A DNA stretch of 64,000 nt from Chelatococcus sp. HY11 (GTDB taxonomy: Bacteria > Pseudomonadota > Alphaproteobacteria > Rhizobiales > Beijerinckiaceae). The notes under the pieces were generated by a model. That model was not told where the DNA came from and made no database searches. It worked only from the letters and a program-made list of their open reading frames with translations. Every line of letters starts with the position of its first letter. The stretch's first letter is position 1. The stretch is from positions 186,001 through 250,000 of the forward strand of contig NZ_JAHBRX010000001.1 of assembly GCF_018398335.1 (NCBI RefSeq), in the 5' to 3' direction. A program made the position numbers and the translations under genes. Below are positions 1 to 11,155 of the stretch, piece after piece.

Positions 1-1951
1 TGATCAAGGTGTGCTCGCTATTGTCCGCGAAAATGTAGGAGTTGCCATTGAAGGCGAACCAGCCCCAACCATCTTTGTCTGTTAATTCAACGGCCTTGCC
101 ATGGGCCTGATGAAGGCTCGCGGCTGCACTCACGGTATTGATAGCTGATTGGATGTCCCTCAGCAAAGCGAGATCGGCACAATCAGTACGCTTGAGGAAG
201 GGCAATTCGATCCGATCAAATCGCAAAGGATCAAAATCGTAGATCACGGTCATGTTGTCATCGCTCTCGCCTAGAGTCGACTGCGAGGCTTTCTCGATGA
301 CTATACGATCCTTTCCAGAGCCGGTGGAGATGATGTTGTGCCCACCGCCAGCATAAATGGTGTCATCGCCGGATCCCGTTGTGATGAGGTCGGTGCCATT
401 ACCGGTTCTGACGGTGACTTTTTTCGAATCTTGCCAGCAGAAGTCGCTACCATGAGCGCTTCCGTAAAATTCGATTGTCTCTATATCGTCCTTATGCCTC
501 CAATTCTTCTCGTAGTGGAGTACAAGACTCCCTTTGCATCCTGTCGCATCGATGCGACGGAGCGAAGGCGTTGTCGCGTGGGACAGGTTGAGCGCGATGT
601 CGCTTTCGCTAACAATCCTGAGTGTCAGCAGATTGGGAGAATCAAGGCCGATAGGCGCCATTATCCCTTCCCCGATCGTCAATTTCAGCCAGCTCGCCCG
701 GTTGAAATGCAGGTCGCTTGCCTGCCCAGCGATATGGATATCCCGTTCGCTGAACCATGTCTTCGCCGGACGGAAGTCGAGCGTCGTGGAATGGGCCGCG
801 TTGCGGATATGGACGGAGACATCACTATCCAGGTTCGGGACTTTGACCGGGAAGGACAGGCTATCGAGCTTGAGGGTTCTCAACTCTCCAAATCCGTATC
901 CGTTGATCAATGCTCCGTTCGTCTTGGAGGCCGTATTCAATCCGCTCTGTGGGACGACCTCGGCGGGGCGTATCCAGAGCTCTTCGATACTGATGAGCTT
1001 GGCGTCAACGACCGTCTCGCTCATCTCCAGCGACAAAATGTCATGCCCGGCACAGCCATCGACCGTATTTCGGCTTAGTACAGTTGAGTTAATCCGCGGA
1101 CGCTCGGTACTATTCGACACGATATAAGCTGGCGCGCGGATGAAATCACCGAATGGTGTTCCAACGAAATGCTGATGCGAACTGGAGATGACATGTTCTG
1201 TCCAGTTCACGGAATTGGCCGCGCCCTCGGATCCCGCGGCGCGGCAGATCCTTGGGTCATCTGGGGTTTGTGTGAGTGGCGGGGATGTATCGGGAAGACC
1301 CGGAGCTTCGTGGGCCACGGCGTTTTGGGGAGGCTCGGGCGAGCTTTCAGGGACGATGGATGCATTGACGATCTGGTCAGATGGGGGAGCCTCTTGGAGA
1401 GCGTTGGAGAGGCTAGGTGAAGTTTCCTGTGGTTCGTCCGCGACATCGGTTTCGTTGATGTCAGCGGGCATTGGAGGGTGGCGCAGCAGAAGCGAGCCGA
1501 TATAATTTTCCGTGCGGTTGTGCAGCCCATCCAGAAAGACACCGATATAGGGCTTGAGAAAGGTGCTTATCTCTGATGCCTGCGCGAGTTTCGCCAGGAG
1601 TTGCCCCGCCGAGTGCGTTTCAAACTCGGGTCGCCAAGCGTATTCCTTCGAAATGATCCTATTTGAGCCTAGGGCATTCGCAAGAAATTCGTGATAGATC
1701 GAGCGCGGCGTCCAGGAGCCATAAAGCGAATTGAACTCGGGATTGTCGATGAAGCGTGTCGCCACATCGCCGAAGGATTGGCGTCCATCGAGCATGCTGG
1801 TCCAGTAATCCAGCCCAGTGCGGTCCGGTACGCGATTGAACGTGATCTGATAAAGTCTCACGGCCTGAACGGCGCGGCCATGCCAGGCGCTGCTTTGGCT
1901 TCGATCGCTGTCGTCTATTTCTTGTACCATGTTGTCTATGAATTCGGACAT
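1..1951 (-). CDS. Secreted DUF4214 / RTX-like calcium-binding protein, 3' end beyond window
   Basis: The frame is open from an ATG at 1951 to the window edge (650 codons, no stop). An in-frame TAG lies upstream and an AGGGG Shine-Dalgarno sits 5-6 nt before the ATG. Residues about 30-80 (RLYQITFNRVPDRTGLDYW ... FIDNPEF) match the DUF4214 pattern found in alphaproteobacterial exoproteins. A Pro/Ser/Thr-rich linker covers about 165-225. Residues about 512-550 carry four glycine-rich nonapeptides (GNGTDLITT, GSGDDTIYA, GGGHNIIST, GSGKDRIVI), the signature of RTX Ca2+-binding beta-rolls. The visible end (WFAFNGNSYIFADNS) resembles the terminal part of RTX proteins, so probably only a few tens of residues are missing. 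No N-terminal signal peptide is seen, consistent with type I secretion through a C-terminal signal; that route is inference. GC is visibly lower than in the housekeeping genes. Ligand and role are unknown. Confidence 0.8.
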   Translation of the reverse strand, partial: MSEFIDNMVQEIDDSDRSQSSAWHGRAVQAVRLYQITFNRVPDRTGLDYWTSMLDGRQSFGDVATRFIDNPEFNSLYGSWTPRSIYHEFLANALGSNRIISKEYAWRPEFETHSAGQLLAKLAQASEISTFLKPYIGVFLDGLHNRTENYIGSLLLRHPPMPADINETDVADEPQETSPSLSNALQEAPPSDQIVNASIVPESSPEPPQNAVAHEAPGLPDTSPPLTQTPDDPRICRAAGSEGAANSVNWTEHVISSSHQHFVGTPFGDFIRAPAYIVSNSTERPRINSTVLSRNTVDGCAGHDILSLEMSETVVDAKLISIEELWIRPAEVVPQSGLNTASKTNGALINGYGFGELRTLKLDSLSFPVKVPNLDSDVSVHIRNAAHSTTLDFRPAKTWFSERDIHIAGQASDLHFNRASWLKLTIGEGIMAPIGLDSPNLLTLRIVSESDIALNLSHATTPSLRRIDATGCKGSLVLHYEKNWRHKDDIETIEFYGSAHGSDFCWQDSKKVTVRTGNGTDLITTGSGDDTIYAGGGHNIISTGSGKDRIVIEKASQSTLGESDDNMTVIYDFDPLRFDRIELPFLKRTDCADLALLRDIQSAINTVSAAASLHQAHGKAVELTDKDGWGWFAFNGNSYIFADNSEHTLI

Positions 1952-2593
1952 GAATTCCCCTGCCAGTTTTTCAAATGGCTATCTGCAGCTTCCAATTTTC
2001 GATGTAATCGAATTCTTTCAGCCCTGTATCGGCTGACGAAGAATTGTAATTTTTATCTTCTTTGATGTGTATTTATTTCGAATCGTTCTTTATTGACGAT
2101 GTATACATGCTTTTCGGCGCGTTCGTGAGTGCGCTGTATCTGTTCGGTGCAAGGAACGTGTGGGTCCGCAAGCGCTCGAACGGCCTACCCGGCACGGATC
2201 AAAACTGCGTCGGGCAAGGGCGGTGCGCTCAAGATGCGAGAGGTCATGGGTGTGTTTGCCGTCGTCAGCCAACGGCTCTTGCTGATCAGCATGTCAGATG
2301 TGCTCCGGGGACGCGATGAGCGCTCATCGCATTTTCGGGCGACCATAATTTTGGCGACAGAACTTGTTTTTGCAGTTTCGGAAAATGATATTTCAATCTG
2401 CGCATCTGGTGCGAAAAGCATAGTTCGAGGGCTAATATATAAAGTATATTGCAAATTGCATTAAATATCTCGTTATTCTGTCCGAATAAGTAGAAAGTTA
2501 TTTTGTTTTATTATTCTATTGTTTTATTTTTTAACCGAAGCTGATCTGCGAGGTGATCAGCTTCCCGCGCGGCGCCGCTGGTAGGACGCAAAA
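1952..2593. other. AT-rich intergenic region without a convincing gene
   Basis: This stretch separates the RTX-like gene from the aldehyde dehydrogenase and falls to very AT-rich sequence around 2440-2535. Short ORFs on both strands (for example 2062-2319 plus and 2185-2454 minus) have no recognisable domain and no good ribosome binding site. It must hold the promoter of the leftward RTX-like gene. A perfect 10-bp inverted repeat lies at 2537-2564. Confidence 0.5.
2537..2564. repeat. Perfect 10-bp inverted repeat, 8-nt loop
   Basis: The arms GAAGCTGATC (2537-2546) and GATCAGCTTC (2555-2564) pair perfectly. The T-rich sequence is on the 5' side when read on the plus strand, and an A-rich run follows on the minus strand. 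It is therefore not a canonical intrinsic terminator in either direction. It could be a protein-binding palindrome or a terminator remnant. Confidence 0.5.
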
Positions 2594-2632
2594 AAGCGAT
2601 CCAGCGCGGGCGGCGCCGGATCGCTTCTTTTT
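2589..2632 (-). terminator. Intrinsic terminator of the aldehyde dehydrogenase gene
   Basis: The 9-bp arms AAGCGATCC (2594-2602) and GGATCGCTT (2618-2626) enclose a GC-rich loop. Read on the minus strand, the stem is followed by six T residues. It lies about 30 nt past the stop codon of the leftward gene. The plus strand also has a T run (2628-2632), so it could work in both directions. Confidence 0.75.
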
Positions 2633-2659
2633 GTGCGCTCTCTCGCGTCCGGTCGCGGT

Positions 2660-4099
2660 TTACGGCAACGTGTAGGCCGTCTTCACGATCGTGTAGAACT
2701 CGGCGGCATAGCGGCCCTGCTCGCGTGGGCCGTAGCTCGAGCCCTTCCGGCCGCCGAACGGCACATGGTAATCGACACCCGCTGTCGGCAGATTGACCAT
2801 GACCATGCCGGCCTCGGCGTTGCGCTTGAAGTGCGAGGCATGTTTCAGGCTGGTGGTGACGATGCCGGACGACAGACCGAACTGCGTGTCGTTGGCGAGC
2901 GCCAGCGCCTCATCATAGTTCTTGGCGCGCGACACCGTCGCTACCGGCCCGAAGATCTCCTCGCGGGAGATGCGCGTTGAGGGATCGACGTCGGTGAACA
3001 GGGCGGGGGCCATGTAGAAGCCGGGCGTCTCACGGTTCAGGAGTTCGCCGCCGTAGACCAGCTTAGCGCCTTCGTCCTTACCGAGCTTGACATAGGAGAG
3101 ATTCTGGTCGAGCTGCGACTGGTCGACGACGGGGCCGATATGCGTGCCGGCCTTGAGCGCGTCATCGATGACAAGGCCCTTCAGGCGCTCGGTGACCGCA
3201 TCGACGAACGTGTCATGGATGCCATCGGTGACGATGAAGCGGGAGGATGCCGTGCAGCGCTGACCCGTGGAGAAATAGGCGCCGTTGACGGCGACCTCAA
3301 CGGCTGTCTTCAGGTCGGCGTCATCAAGCACGACGAGGGGGTTCTTGCCGCCCATTTCGAGCTGGAACTTCTTCATGGTCTCGACGCAGGTGGCGGCCAC
3401 CTGACGGCCGGTCGCGACCGAGCCTGTGAAGCTGATCGCATCGACGTCACGGCTCTTGAGGAGGGCGTTTCCGACCACCGAGCCACGGCCCATGACGAGG
3501 TTGAAGACGCCTGACGGGATGCCAGCGCGCACGATGATTTCCGACAGCGCGTGGGCCGAACCGGGTACGAGGTCGGCCGGCTTGAACACCACCGTGTTGC
3601 CGTAGGCAAGCGCGGGCGCGATCTTCCAGGCGGGGATGGCGATGGGGAAGTTCCACGGCGCGATGATGCCGACGACGCCGACGGGCTCGCGGGTGATCTC
3701 GATATCGATGCCGGGACGCACGGAGGCAAGCTTCTCGCCGGCGAGCCGAAGTGTCTCCTGGGCGAAAAACAGGAAGATCTGGCCGGCGCGGGCTGCCTCG
3801 CCGATGCCCTCGGGCAAGGTCTTGCCTTCCTCGCGCGACAGCAGGCGGCCGAGTTCGTCCTTGCGGGCGAGGATCTCGTCGCCCACCTTCTTCAGGATGT
3901 CATGGCGCTCCTGCGGGGTCGTACGTGACCACGCCGGCAGCGCGGCGCGGGCGGCGGCGATGGCGCGGTCGGCGTCAGCCGCGCTGGCGCGCACGAACTG
4001 TCCAACAATATCACCAGTGTTGGAGGGGTTGATGTCAGGGGCGGCCTCGGTACCGCTGACCCATTCGCCAGCAATGTAATTCTTGGAGTGATCAGTCAT
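2660..4099 (-). CDS. NAD(P)-dependent aldehyde dehydrogenase, 2-oxoglutarate-semialdehyde dehydrogenase-like
   Basis: This 479-residue protein oxidises an aldehyde to a carboxylate using NAD(P). The ALDH superfamily marks are all present: APWNFP near residue 150, FTGSVATG near 225, the general base in LEMGGKNP (E248) and the nucleophile in GQRCTASS (C282). The C-terminus (VNLPTAGVDYHVPFGGRKGSS ... YAAEFYTIVKTAY) resembles ALDHs that convert 2,5-dioxopentanoate to 2-oxoglutarate in sugar, glucarate or hydroxyproline breakdown. Substrate assignment is inference, and a succinate-semialdehyde dehydrogenase remains possible. The ATG at 4099 was chosen because GGAGGA lies 5 nt before it; an alternative start at 4117 has no such site. 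The gene is monocistronic and ends at a good terminator, with no linked pathway genes. Confidence 0.85.
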   Translation of the reverse strand: MTDHSKNYIAGEWVSGTEAAPDINPSNTGDIVGQFVRASAADADRAIAAARAALPAWSRTTPQERHDILKKVGDEILARKDELGRLLSREEGKTLPEGIGEAARAGQIFLFFAQETLRLAGEKLASVRPGIDIEITREPVGVVGIIAPWNFPIAIPAWKIAPALAYGNTVVFKPADLVPGSAHALSEIIVRAGIPSGVFNLVMGRGSVVGNALLKSRDVDAISFTGSVATGRQVAATCVETMKKFQLEMGGKNPLVVLDDADLKTAVEVAVNGAYFSTGQRCTASSRFIVTDGIHDTFVDAVTERLKGLVIDDALKAGTHIGPVVDQSQLDQNLSYVKLGKDEGAKLVYGGELLNRETPGFYMAPALFTDVDPSTRISREEIFGPVATVSRAKNYDEALALANDTQFGLSSGIVTTSLKHASHFKRNAEAGMVMVNLPTAGVDYHVPFGGRKGSSYGPREQGRYAAEFYTIVKTAYTLP

Positions 4100-4354
4100 C
4101 GCTTCCTCCGATTGCACGGCGTCAGGGCCGCTTGCCCCGCCGCAACCTCATGCTAGTCCCTGCAGGCGGATGGGCAGGGCCCGTCCGTCTCCCCCGCACT
4201 AGGGGGAGATGTCATCGATGTTAGCGCTCACTGCCAGGTCCCTGACAATGGTCCCTGACAATGATCGCCGACGCCTTGCTCTAAAGCATCAGGCGACGGC
4301 AAGGGAAGCGCTTTCCGCACACACGGCCTGTGGGCTCCGCAATTCCAGCAATTG

Positions 4355-5536
4355 TCAGCCGGCTGCTGCTGCGATGGAAGGGCGATCCGGTGAACCGGAG
4401 AGGCCCTCGGCGCCGACCCGTGCGCGCGCCCGGGTGCTCGCGCCACCGCCGTCATGCCCGTGCGCATCGACAAGTTCAGCGCGGCGACGGGGCAGGGCGT
4501 GCGGATAATCCGTTTGCAGAAAGGCAAGGAGCTTTTCGCGAACCTCACAGCGCAGGTCCCAGGCCCTTGGCGACGTGCGGGCGCTCATCAAGGCACGCAG
4601 CTTGAGCGTCTCCGTTTCCGCTTCCACGACCTGCAGGTTCACCACGGCGCCATCCCACAGTGGCGAGGCCTTGACGATCTCTTCCAGCTTGGCACGCAAT
4701 TTGTCCACCGGCACGGTGTAGTCGGCATACAGGAAGACGCTGCCAATGATCTGACCGGTGTTGCGTGTCCAGTTCTGGAAGGGCTGCTCGATGAAATAGG
4801 AGAGCGGCACGATCAGACGCCGCCAGTCCCAGATCTTGATGACAACATAGGTTGCGGTGATCTCTTCGATCCATCCCCATTCGCCCTCGACGACCACCGC
4901 GTCGTCGATGCGGATGGGCTGTGTGACGGCAATCTGAATCCCGGCGATCAGGTTGGCGAGCACGGGTCTGGCGGCGAGGCCAACGATCAGGCCGGCCGCG
5001 CCCGCCGAGGCGATGAGGCTGACCCCGTATTGGCGGACGGCGCTGAACGTCATCAGCGCGGCCGCGGTCGTGATGATCACCACCAGGATGTTTACGGTCC
5101 GCTTGAGGATGTTGACCTGCGTGACATGCTTGCGCGCGAGGAGGTTGTCATCGGTGTCGATACGAAAGCGCCGCAGATAGAATTGGGAGGCAAGCTCGAT
5201 CGCGGTGAGCGCGCTCCAGCCGACGAGGACGATGAAAGCGACCAGCAGGATCCTCGCGACGCTCAGCGCGGCGGCCGAGGTTAAGGGCGCCGCCGGGAGC
5301 GCGATGGCGACTGCGAAGACGATCACGGCCAGACGGCGCGGCCCTTCGGTCTGCGTCACCAGTTGCTGGAGGAAGGGATGGCTCGGACCAATCATACGCC
5401 GTAGCAAGCGTTTGACCGTGCGATGGAGGAGCAGGGCGAGCCCTGCGGCGCAGGACAGGAGCAGGATGGCGTAGATCCAGTCAGGGATCCAGAACAGGGT
5501 CTCGCGGGTCGAAGCGAGGAAGGCGCCGAGCGTCAT
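4355..5536 (-). CDS. MscS-family small-conductance mechanosensitive ion channel
   Basis: The product is a 393-residue inner-membrane channel expected to open under hypo-osmotic stress. Several hydrophobic helices cover about residues 15-110 and 150-205. The pore-lining region (SLIASAGAAGLIVGLAARPVLANLIAGIQI, about 172-203) matches MscS TM3, followed by the beta domain (PIRIDDAVVVEGEWGWIEEI) and an alpha/beta region to about 345. The last about 40 residues are an Ala/Gly/Arg-rich tail typical of no domain and may be poorly conserved. GGAG precedes the ATG at 5536. It reads away from ettA. A low-complexity GC-rich stretch separates it from the aldehyde dehydrogenase. Confidence 0.85.
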   Translation of the reverse strand: MTLGAFLASTRETLFWIPDWIYAILLLSCAAGLALLLHRTVKRLLRRMIGPSHPFLQQLVTQTEGPRRLAVIVFAVAIALPAAPLTSAAALSVARILLVAFIVLVGWSALTAIELASQFYLRRFRIDTDDNLLARKHVTQVNILKRTVNILVVIITTAAALMTFSAVRQYGVSLIASAGAAGLIVGLAARPVLANLIAGIQIAVTQPIRIDDAVVVEGEWGWIEEITATYVVIKIWDWRRLIVPLSYFIEQPFQNWTRNTGQIIGSVFLYADYTVPVDKLRAKLEEIVKASPLWDGAVVNLQVVEAETETLKLRALMSARTSPRAWDLRCEVREKLLAFLQTDYPHALPRRRAELVDAHGHDGGGASTRARARVGAEGLSGSPDRPSIAAAAG

Positions 5537-5751
5537 GCCGGGGCATCTCCTTTCGTGCTGGAGAAGGGCGGTGCGGATTACGTTGGGCTGGTGACCAAGC
5601 CTATCATCGGGTTCACACCATGCGCAAATCGTTTCGGGGCGGAGGATAAGCGCGCGGGGCCTTGCCGTTCTGGCGGGCGGTCGCTAGATACGAGGCTCAT
5701 TCCCGAAAGTCTGATCCGTCGCCGGCGTGCGCGGGGTGGAGCTCGTTGTTC

Positions 5752-7407
<1,656 letters not shown>

Positions 7408-7436
7408 TCGGCGGGCGCCGTAGCGCGGCCCGACCA

Positions 7437-7480
7437 AACCCCCCGCCCCACACCCCTCCCAACAGAAGGGAGGGGCAACG
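7437..7480. repeat. CTCCC-type intergenic palindrome after ettA
   Basis: The arms CCCCTCCC (7453-7460) and GGGAGGGG (7468-7475) pair perfectly across a 7-nt loop. They sit in a C-rich setting between the convergent ends of ettA and the exported-protein gene. It is a short member of the dispersed CTCCCC/GGGGAG repeat family seen elsewhere here, and may also act as a bidirectional terminator, although it has no T run. Confidence 0.5.
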
Positions 7481-7501
7481 GGCGGGATGGACCTCGCCAA
7501 T

Positions 7502-8005
7502 CTATTCCAGTGGGCGCCAGTATTCCTTCACGAAGCCACGCGGATCGACACTGCGCACGCCGCCCTTGTTCTTCACAGCCGCCCCATCGCAGCCCCAGGC
7601 AAAGATCGTATCCCGCCCGGTTGCGGACGTAGGCACCGATTCGCTGCCGGGGTGACCGCGGCAATAGGCACTGGCTTCTGGCGTGGCCATCGGTTGGCTG
7701 TCCGCGCGCCCGCAATGGCGCTCGCCGCCGGGGAGGCAGACATAGGCTCGCCCGCCCATGCATCGCCAGACGGCAGTGTTAGCCTCGTCCAGCGCACCTA
7801 CATCCTGGCCGAATGCGGCCTTGGCGGCCGCGAGAAGGGGCGGTGGCAGCGGCCGCAGCATATTGTCGTCGCCGGCGCTGCGGCACATGTTCACGGGGCT
7901 TTCTTGCGCGACGGCTCGTTGCTCGATCAGGAACGCACTTGCGATGAGAGCAAGCGTGATTGCCGCCGCCGATTTGCCGGCAACGCGAGTTGGTGGAATT
8001 GTCAT
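7502..8005 (-). CDS. Exported Cys-rich hypothetical protein
   Basis: The 167-residue product starts with MTIPPTRVAGKSAAAITLALIASAFLIEQRAVAQES, a typical Sec signal peptide with an AxA-type cleavage site near residue 32. The mature part is about 135 residues with several cysteines (MCRSAG, WRCMGG, YVCLPG, RHCGRA, AYCRG, WGCDG), which suggests disulfides in the periplasm. I do not recognise a named domain with certainty; the WRCMGGRAYVC pattern resembles small periplasmic proteins common in Hyphomicrobiales. The ATG at 8005 was chosen for its signal peptide and an AAGG 6 nt upstream; further in-frame ATG codons upstream would add about 20 basic residues. It is divergent from the lytic transglycosylase gene, and the shared 136-bp gap should hold both promoters. 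Confidence 0.65.
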   Translation of the reverse strand: MTIPPTRVAGKSAAAITLALIASAFLIEQRAVAQESPVNMCRSAGDDNMLRPLPPPLLAAAKAAFGQDVGALDEANTAVWRCMGGRAYVCLPGGERHCGRADSQPMATPEASAYCRGHPGSESVPTSATGRDTIFAWGCDGAAVKNKGGVRSVDPRGFVKEYWRPLE

Positions 8006-8141
8006 CCTTTGCCTTACCATTCGTCTGCCGCGCGGACGCACATATCGGATGCTCATGCTAAACCTGTGATGGCGCATTTCGGCCTTCTTGCGCAAGATGG
8101 ATGCAGAACAAGCTCTTTGGTTCCGGCCCCGAGGTACCTGA

Positions 8142-9368
8142 TTGAAACATCCAGCGCTTGTTGCCGTCGCCGTCGCGCTTTTGCAGGGATTTTTCTCACA
8201 GGCCCTGCTTGCGCAGGATTTCTCAACTTTCCTGCGCGAGATGCGAGCCGAGGCGCCGGCCGTCGGTGTGACGACCTCCACCTTCGACAGGGAGACCGAC
8301 GGGCTTACGCCCGACTTAGGTCTCCCCAATCTTGATCTTCCCGGTCGCCGTGGGCCGTCCAACGCCGGGCAGTCCGAATTCACTCTCACGCCTGGGCAGT
8401 ACCTCGCGCCGAAGGCCCTTGCAGCGCAGGCGGGACGGGGCCGGCAATATCTCGCCCGGCATAAACAAGCGCTTGTCGCCATCGAGCACCGCTATGGCGT
8501 TCCAGGCTCTGTGGTTCTCGCCATCTGGGGCCGCGAAACCGCATTCGGCGCGGCCAAGGTGCCCCATGACGCGGTGCGTGTCCTCGCCACCCAGGCTTTC
8601 GTCGGGCGCCGCAAGGCCGAGTTCCGACAGGAATTCCTGCTGGCGCTCAAGATGCTGCAGGATGGCGTGGTGACGCGGCCCGCGCTGCGCAGTTCATGGG
8701 CGGGCGCCATTGGCCTGACCCAGATGCTGCCGTCGCAGTATTACAAATATGGCGTCGATTTCGACGGCTCGGGCCGGGTCGATATCTGGAGATCGGAGAC
8801 AGACGCTCTCGCCTCGATCGCCAATCACCTCGCCGGTGAGGGCTGGGTGCGCGGTCTCGACTGGGCGCTGGAGGTGAAGCCTGCTGCCGGGTTCACCTGC
8901 GGCCATGCCAATCCCGAACAGGCGATGACGGTGACGCAGTGGCTCGCGCGCGGGTTCACCGTCATCGGCGGCAAGACACCGAGTCCCATCGACCGTTCGG
9001 CGCAGGCTTCCCTGTTCATGCCCGCCGGCGCCTATGGCCCGGCCTTTCTGATCACGCGCAACTACTACGCGTTGAAGGCCTATAATTTCTCCGATCTCTA
9101 CGTCCTTTATGTCGGCCATTTGGCGGATTTGATCGACGGAGGCCGGCCCTTCGCCACCCCGTGGCAGGGCATGAAACAGGCCTCGACCGCCGGTATCGCC
9201 GCCATCCAGCGGGAGCTCACCCGCCATGGCCACTATGCCGAGACCATCGACGGGCGCGCCGGCATGCGGACGCGGCTCGCCATCGGGCTCTATCAGGAAG
9301 CGCGCGGCCTTCCTGTGGACTGCTGGCCCGGCGAAGCTGTGCTGAACGCTTTGCAGGCGGCGCGTTGA
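8142..9368 (+). CDS. Lytic murein transglycosylase, MltB type, with C-terminal peptidoglycan-binding domain
   Basis: This 408-residue periplasmic enzyme cleaves the beta-1,4 MurNAc-GlcNAc bond to give 1,6-anhydro ends. A signal peptide spans residues 1-24 (cut after LLAQ/AQD). The SLT_2/MltB catalytic domain runs about 100-330: the catalytic Glu is in AIWGRETAFG (about 129), followed by GAIGLTQMLPSQYYKYGVDFDGSG. A peptidoglycan_binding_1 domain closes the protein (about 340-408, IQRELTRHGHYAETIDGRAGMRTRLAI). It starts with TTG at 8142 with GAGGT 7 nt upstream. There is no Cys lipobox, so it is probably soluble or wall-bound rather than a lipoprotein. Confidence 0.9.
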   Translation: MKHPALVAVAVALLQGFFSQALLAQDFSTFLREMRAEAPAVGVTTSTFDRETDGLTPDLGLPNLDLPGRRGPSNAGQSEFTLTPGQYLAPKALAAQAGRGRQYLARHKQALVAIEHRYGVPGSVVLAIWGRETAFGAAKVPHDAVRVLATQAFVGRRKAEFRQEFLLALKMLQDGVVTRPALRSSWAGAIGLTQMLPSQYYKYGVDFDGSGRVDIWRSETDALASIANHLAGEGWVRGLDWALEVKPAAGFTCGHANPEQAMTVTQWLARGFTVIGGKTPSPIDRSAQASLFMPAGAYGPAFLITRNYYALKAYNFSDLYVLYVGHLADLIDGGRPFATPWQGMKQASTAGIAAIQRELTRHGHYAETIDGRAGMRTRLAIGLYQEARGLPVDCWPGEAVLNALQAAR

Positions 9369-9455
9369 TCGGGGCCGATCTGCATTTCCTCACCCTGCGC
9401 GTCAGGGTGGCGGGTGTTATCACGCTGGGTGAAATCGTGAGTGAGGGAGAGCGTC

Positions 9456-10232
9456 ATGGCTGACTGGAACGCCCGGCTGTATTTGAAGTTCGAGGACGAG
9501 CGCACGCGGCCTTCCGCCGATCTTCTGGCGCGGGTTTCGCCCGTCGCGGCACGGCGTGTGGTCGATCTCGGCTGTGGCCCGGGAAATTCGACGGAACTGC
9601 TCGCCGCGCGCTTTCCCGACGCAGAAGTGATCGGCGTGGACACATCGCCCGACATGCTGGAGAAGGCGCGCCAGCGCCTGCCACGCGCCACGTTCATCGA
9701 AGCCGACGTCGCGACCTGGGGGCCGGAGCAGCCGGTCGACGTGCTGTTCGCCAATGCGGTGTTGCAGTGGCTGCCCAATCATGACGCGCTTCTTCCGCAT
9801 CTGATGTCATTGCTGGCGCCCGGAGGCATCCTGGCCGTGCAGATGCCCAACAATCTGACCGAGCCCTCGCATGCGCTCATGCGCGACGTGGCTCGTGAGG
9901 ATCGCTGGCGGGAGAAGCTCGCCAAGGCCAGCGCGGCGCGCGCGCCCCTCGCGCCACCCGGCCATCTCTATGACCTGCTGAAGCCTCATGCACGCCGTGT
10001 CGACATCTGGCAGACGGCTTACCAGCATCCGCTGGATGGTCCGGCGGCGATCATCGAATGGCTGAAGGCAACGGGCCTGCGTCCGTTCCTCGCGCCGCTC
10101 GACGCCGGTGAGCAGGAGGCTTTTCTGGCCGACTATCTCGAGCGGCTGACCGAGGGATATCCGCCACGCGTCGACGGCAAGGTGCTGCTCGCCTTCCCAC
10201 GCCTGTTCATCGTTGCCGAGAAGGCGCCATGA
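9456..10232 (+). CDS. tam: Trans-aconitate 2-methyltransferase
   Basis: The 258-residue cytosolic SAM-dependent methyltransferase is expected to methylate trans-aconitate, a toxic by-product that inhibits aconitase. [27 protein letters not shown] is the diagnostic Tam N-terminus. SAM motif I is [12 protein letters not shown] (about 35-46), followed by [13 protein letters not shown] and a [16 protein letters not shown] region. The ATG at 9456 has GAGGGAGA 5 nt upstream and is preferred to a GTG at 9441. It overlaps the next gene by ATGA, so the two are translationally coupled. Confidence 0.93.
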   Translation: MADWNARLYLKFEDERTRPSADLLARVSPVAARRVVDLGCGPGNSTELLAARFPDAEVIGVDTSPDMLEKARQRLPRATFIEADVATWGPEQPVDVLFANAVLQWLPNHDALLPHLMSLLAPGGILAVQMPNNLTEPSHALMRDVAREDRWREKLAKASAARAPLAPPGHLYDLLKPHARRVDIWQTAYQHPLDGPAAIIEWLKATGLRPFLAPLDAGEQEAFLADYLERLTEGYPPRVDGKVLLAFPRLFIVAEKAP

Positions 10233-10849
10233 CGACAACTGGCGACCTCTTCGGGCCGGCGATCTTCCCCGGGCGCCGGCTCAGTGGCCGGGTGACGGCG
10301 ATGCTCGTGGCGGGGCAGAGCGGCGGCACCTATGACTTCGTGACTGCGGCGGTCCAGGATCTCACGGTCACCTATGAAGGCATTCCGGGCGATCGGCATT
10401 GCGGTCTCACCCGCCGCTCCGGCGCGCGGGAGCCGTGGTATCCGCGCGGCACCGAGATGCGCAACGATCGCCAGATCTCCCTTCTGGCGGTGGAGGAGCT
10501 CGCGGAGATCGCTGCCGGCCTCGCTATCCCCTCGGTCAAGCCCGAATGGATCGGCGGCAACATCGTCGTGGAAGGACTGCCCGCCTTTTCGATGATCCCG
10601 CCGCGAACGCGGCTGACGTTCGCCGGCGGCGTTGTCATCACGATCGAAGGCCAGAACGCCCCCTGCAAATACGCGGGCCAGATGATCGCCGAGGCCCATC
10701 CCGGGCGACCCACGATCGCCCTCGATTTCGTCAAGGTGGCGAAGCGCCTGCGCGGCCTCGTCGGCTCAGTCGAACGGCCCGGCGTGATCATGCCCGGGGA
10801 GGCGGTGGTCGCGCGCATCCCGGAGCATTGGGCCTATCCGGCGGGGTAA
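10229..10849 (+). CDS. MOSC domain-containing protein
   Basis: The 206-residue soluble protein carries a MOSC (molybdenum cofactor sulfurase C-terminal) domain. Residues about 45-75 ([18 protein letters not shown]) and the Cys in [13 protein letters not shown] (about 149) are the family's core; that Cys is thought to carry sulfur or bind the molybdenum cofactor. Homologs such as YiiM and YcbX reduce N-hydroxylated compounds. Whether this one does is inference. It is coupled to tam by a 4-base overlap, an arrangement with no obvious pathway link. Confidence 0.85.
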   Translation: MTTTGDLFGPAIFPGRRLSGRVTAMLVAGQSGGTYDFVTAAVQDLTVTYEGIPGDRHCGLTRRSGAREPWYPRGTEMRNDRQISLLAVEELAEIAAGLAIPSVKPEWIGGNIVVEGLPAFSMIPPRTRLTFAGGVVITIEGQNAPCKYAGQMIAEAHPGRPTIALDFVKVAKRLRGLVGSVERPGVIMPGEAVVARIPEHWAYPAG

Positions 10850-11155
10850 GGGGTGTCGGCATGGCAACAGCCGCGTTGCCATACTAGCCAGAAAGCGTAG
10901 GCTTTCTTGCGATTTTGCGCCCATAGACATCCACTTATTTTCAATTGGTTAGATGGGTTCAATCACTTGTCATCCATCGGCGTTCAGGGATATTTAATAC
11001 GCTCAATCTAGGGGGGGCTGCCACTTGCAGGTAATGGGCGATGCTGAGAGCAAAGCGCGCGCCGCGCAGGTACGTCTCAAGGCGCGAAGCGAACCTTACC
11101 GGCGTTGCCTGGATGTAGGTTTGCTTCTTGATCATGCAATTATTGTGCTGATCGC
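10850..11155. other. Intergenic region, left edge of lower-GC islet
   Basis: No gene is seen. Just after the MOSC stop, perfect 8-bp arms ATGGCAAC (10861-10868) and GTTGCCAT (10875-10882) form a hairpin without a T run, a weak terminator candidate. GC drops toward 10930-11155 and remains low through the two following genes. No tRNA, att-like direct repeat or integrase was seen here. Confidence 0.5.

Noticed and set aside
338-1127. Plus-strand frames opposite the RTX-like gene
   Set aside because: The minus-strand frame runs unbroken from 1951 to the edge with DUF4214 and RTX motifs; the plus-strand products match nothing.
2062-2454. Possible insertion-sequence remnant in the AT-rich gap
   Set aside because: Short ORFs lack transposase motifs, and no flanking inverted or direct repeats were found.
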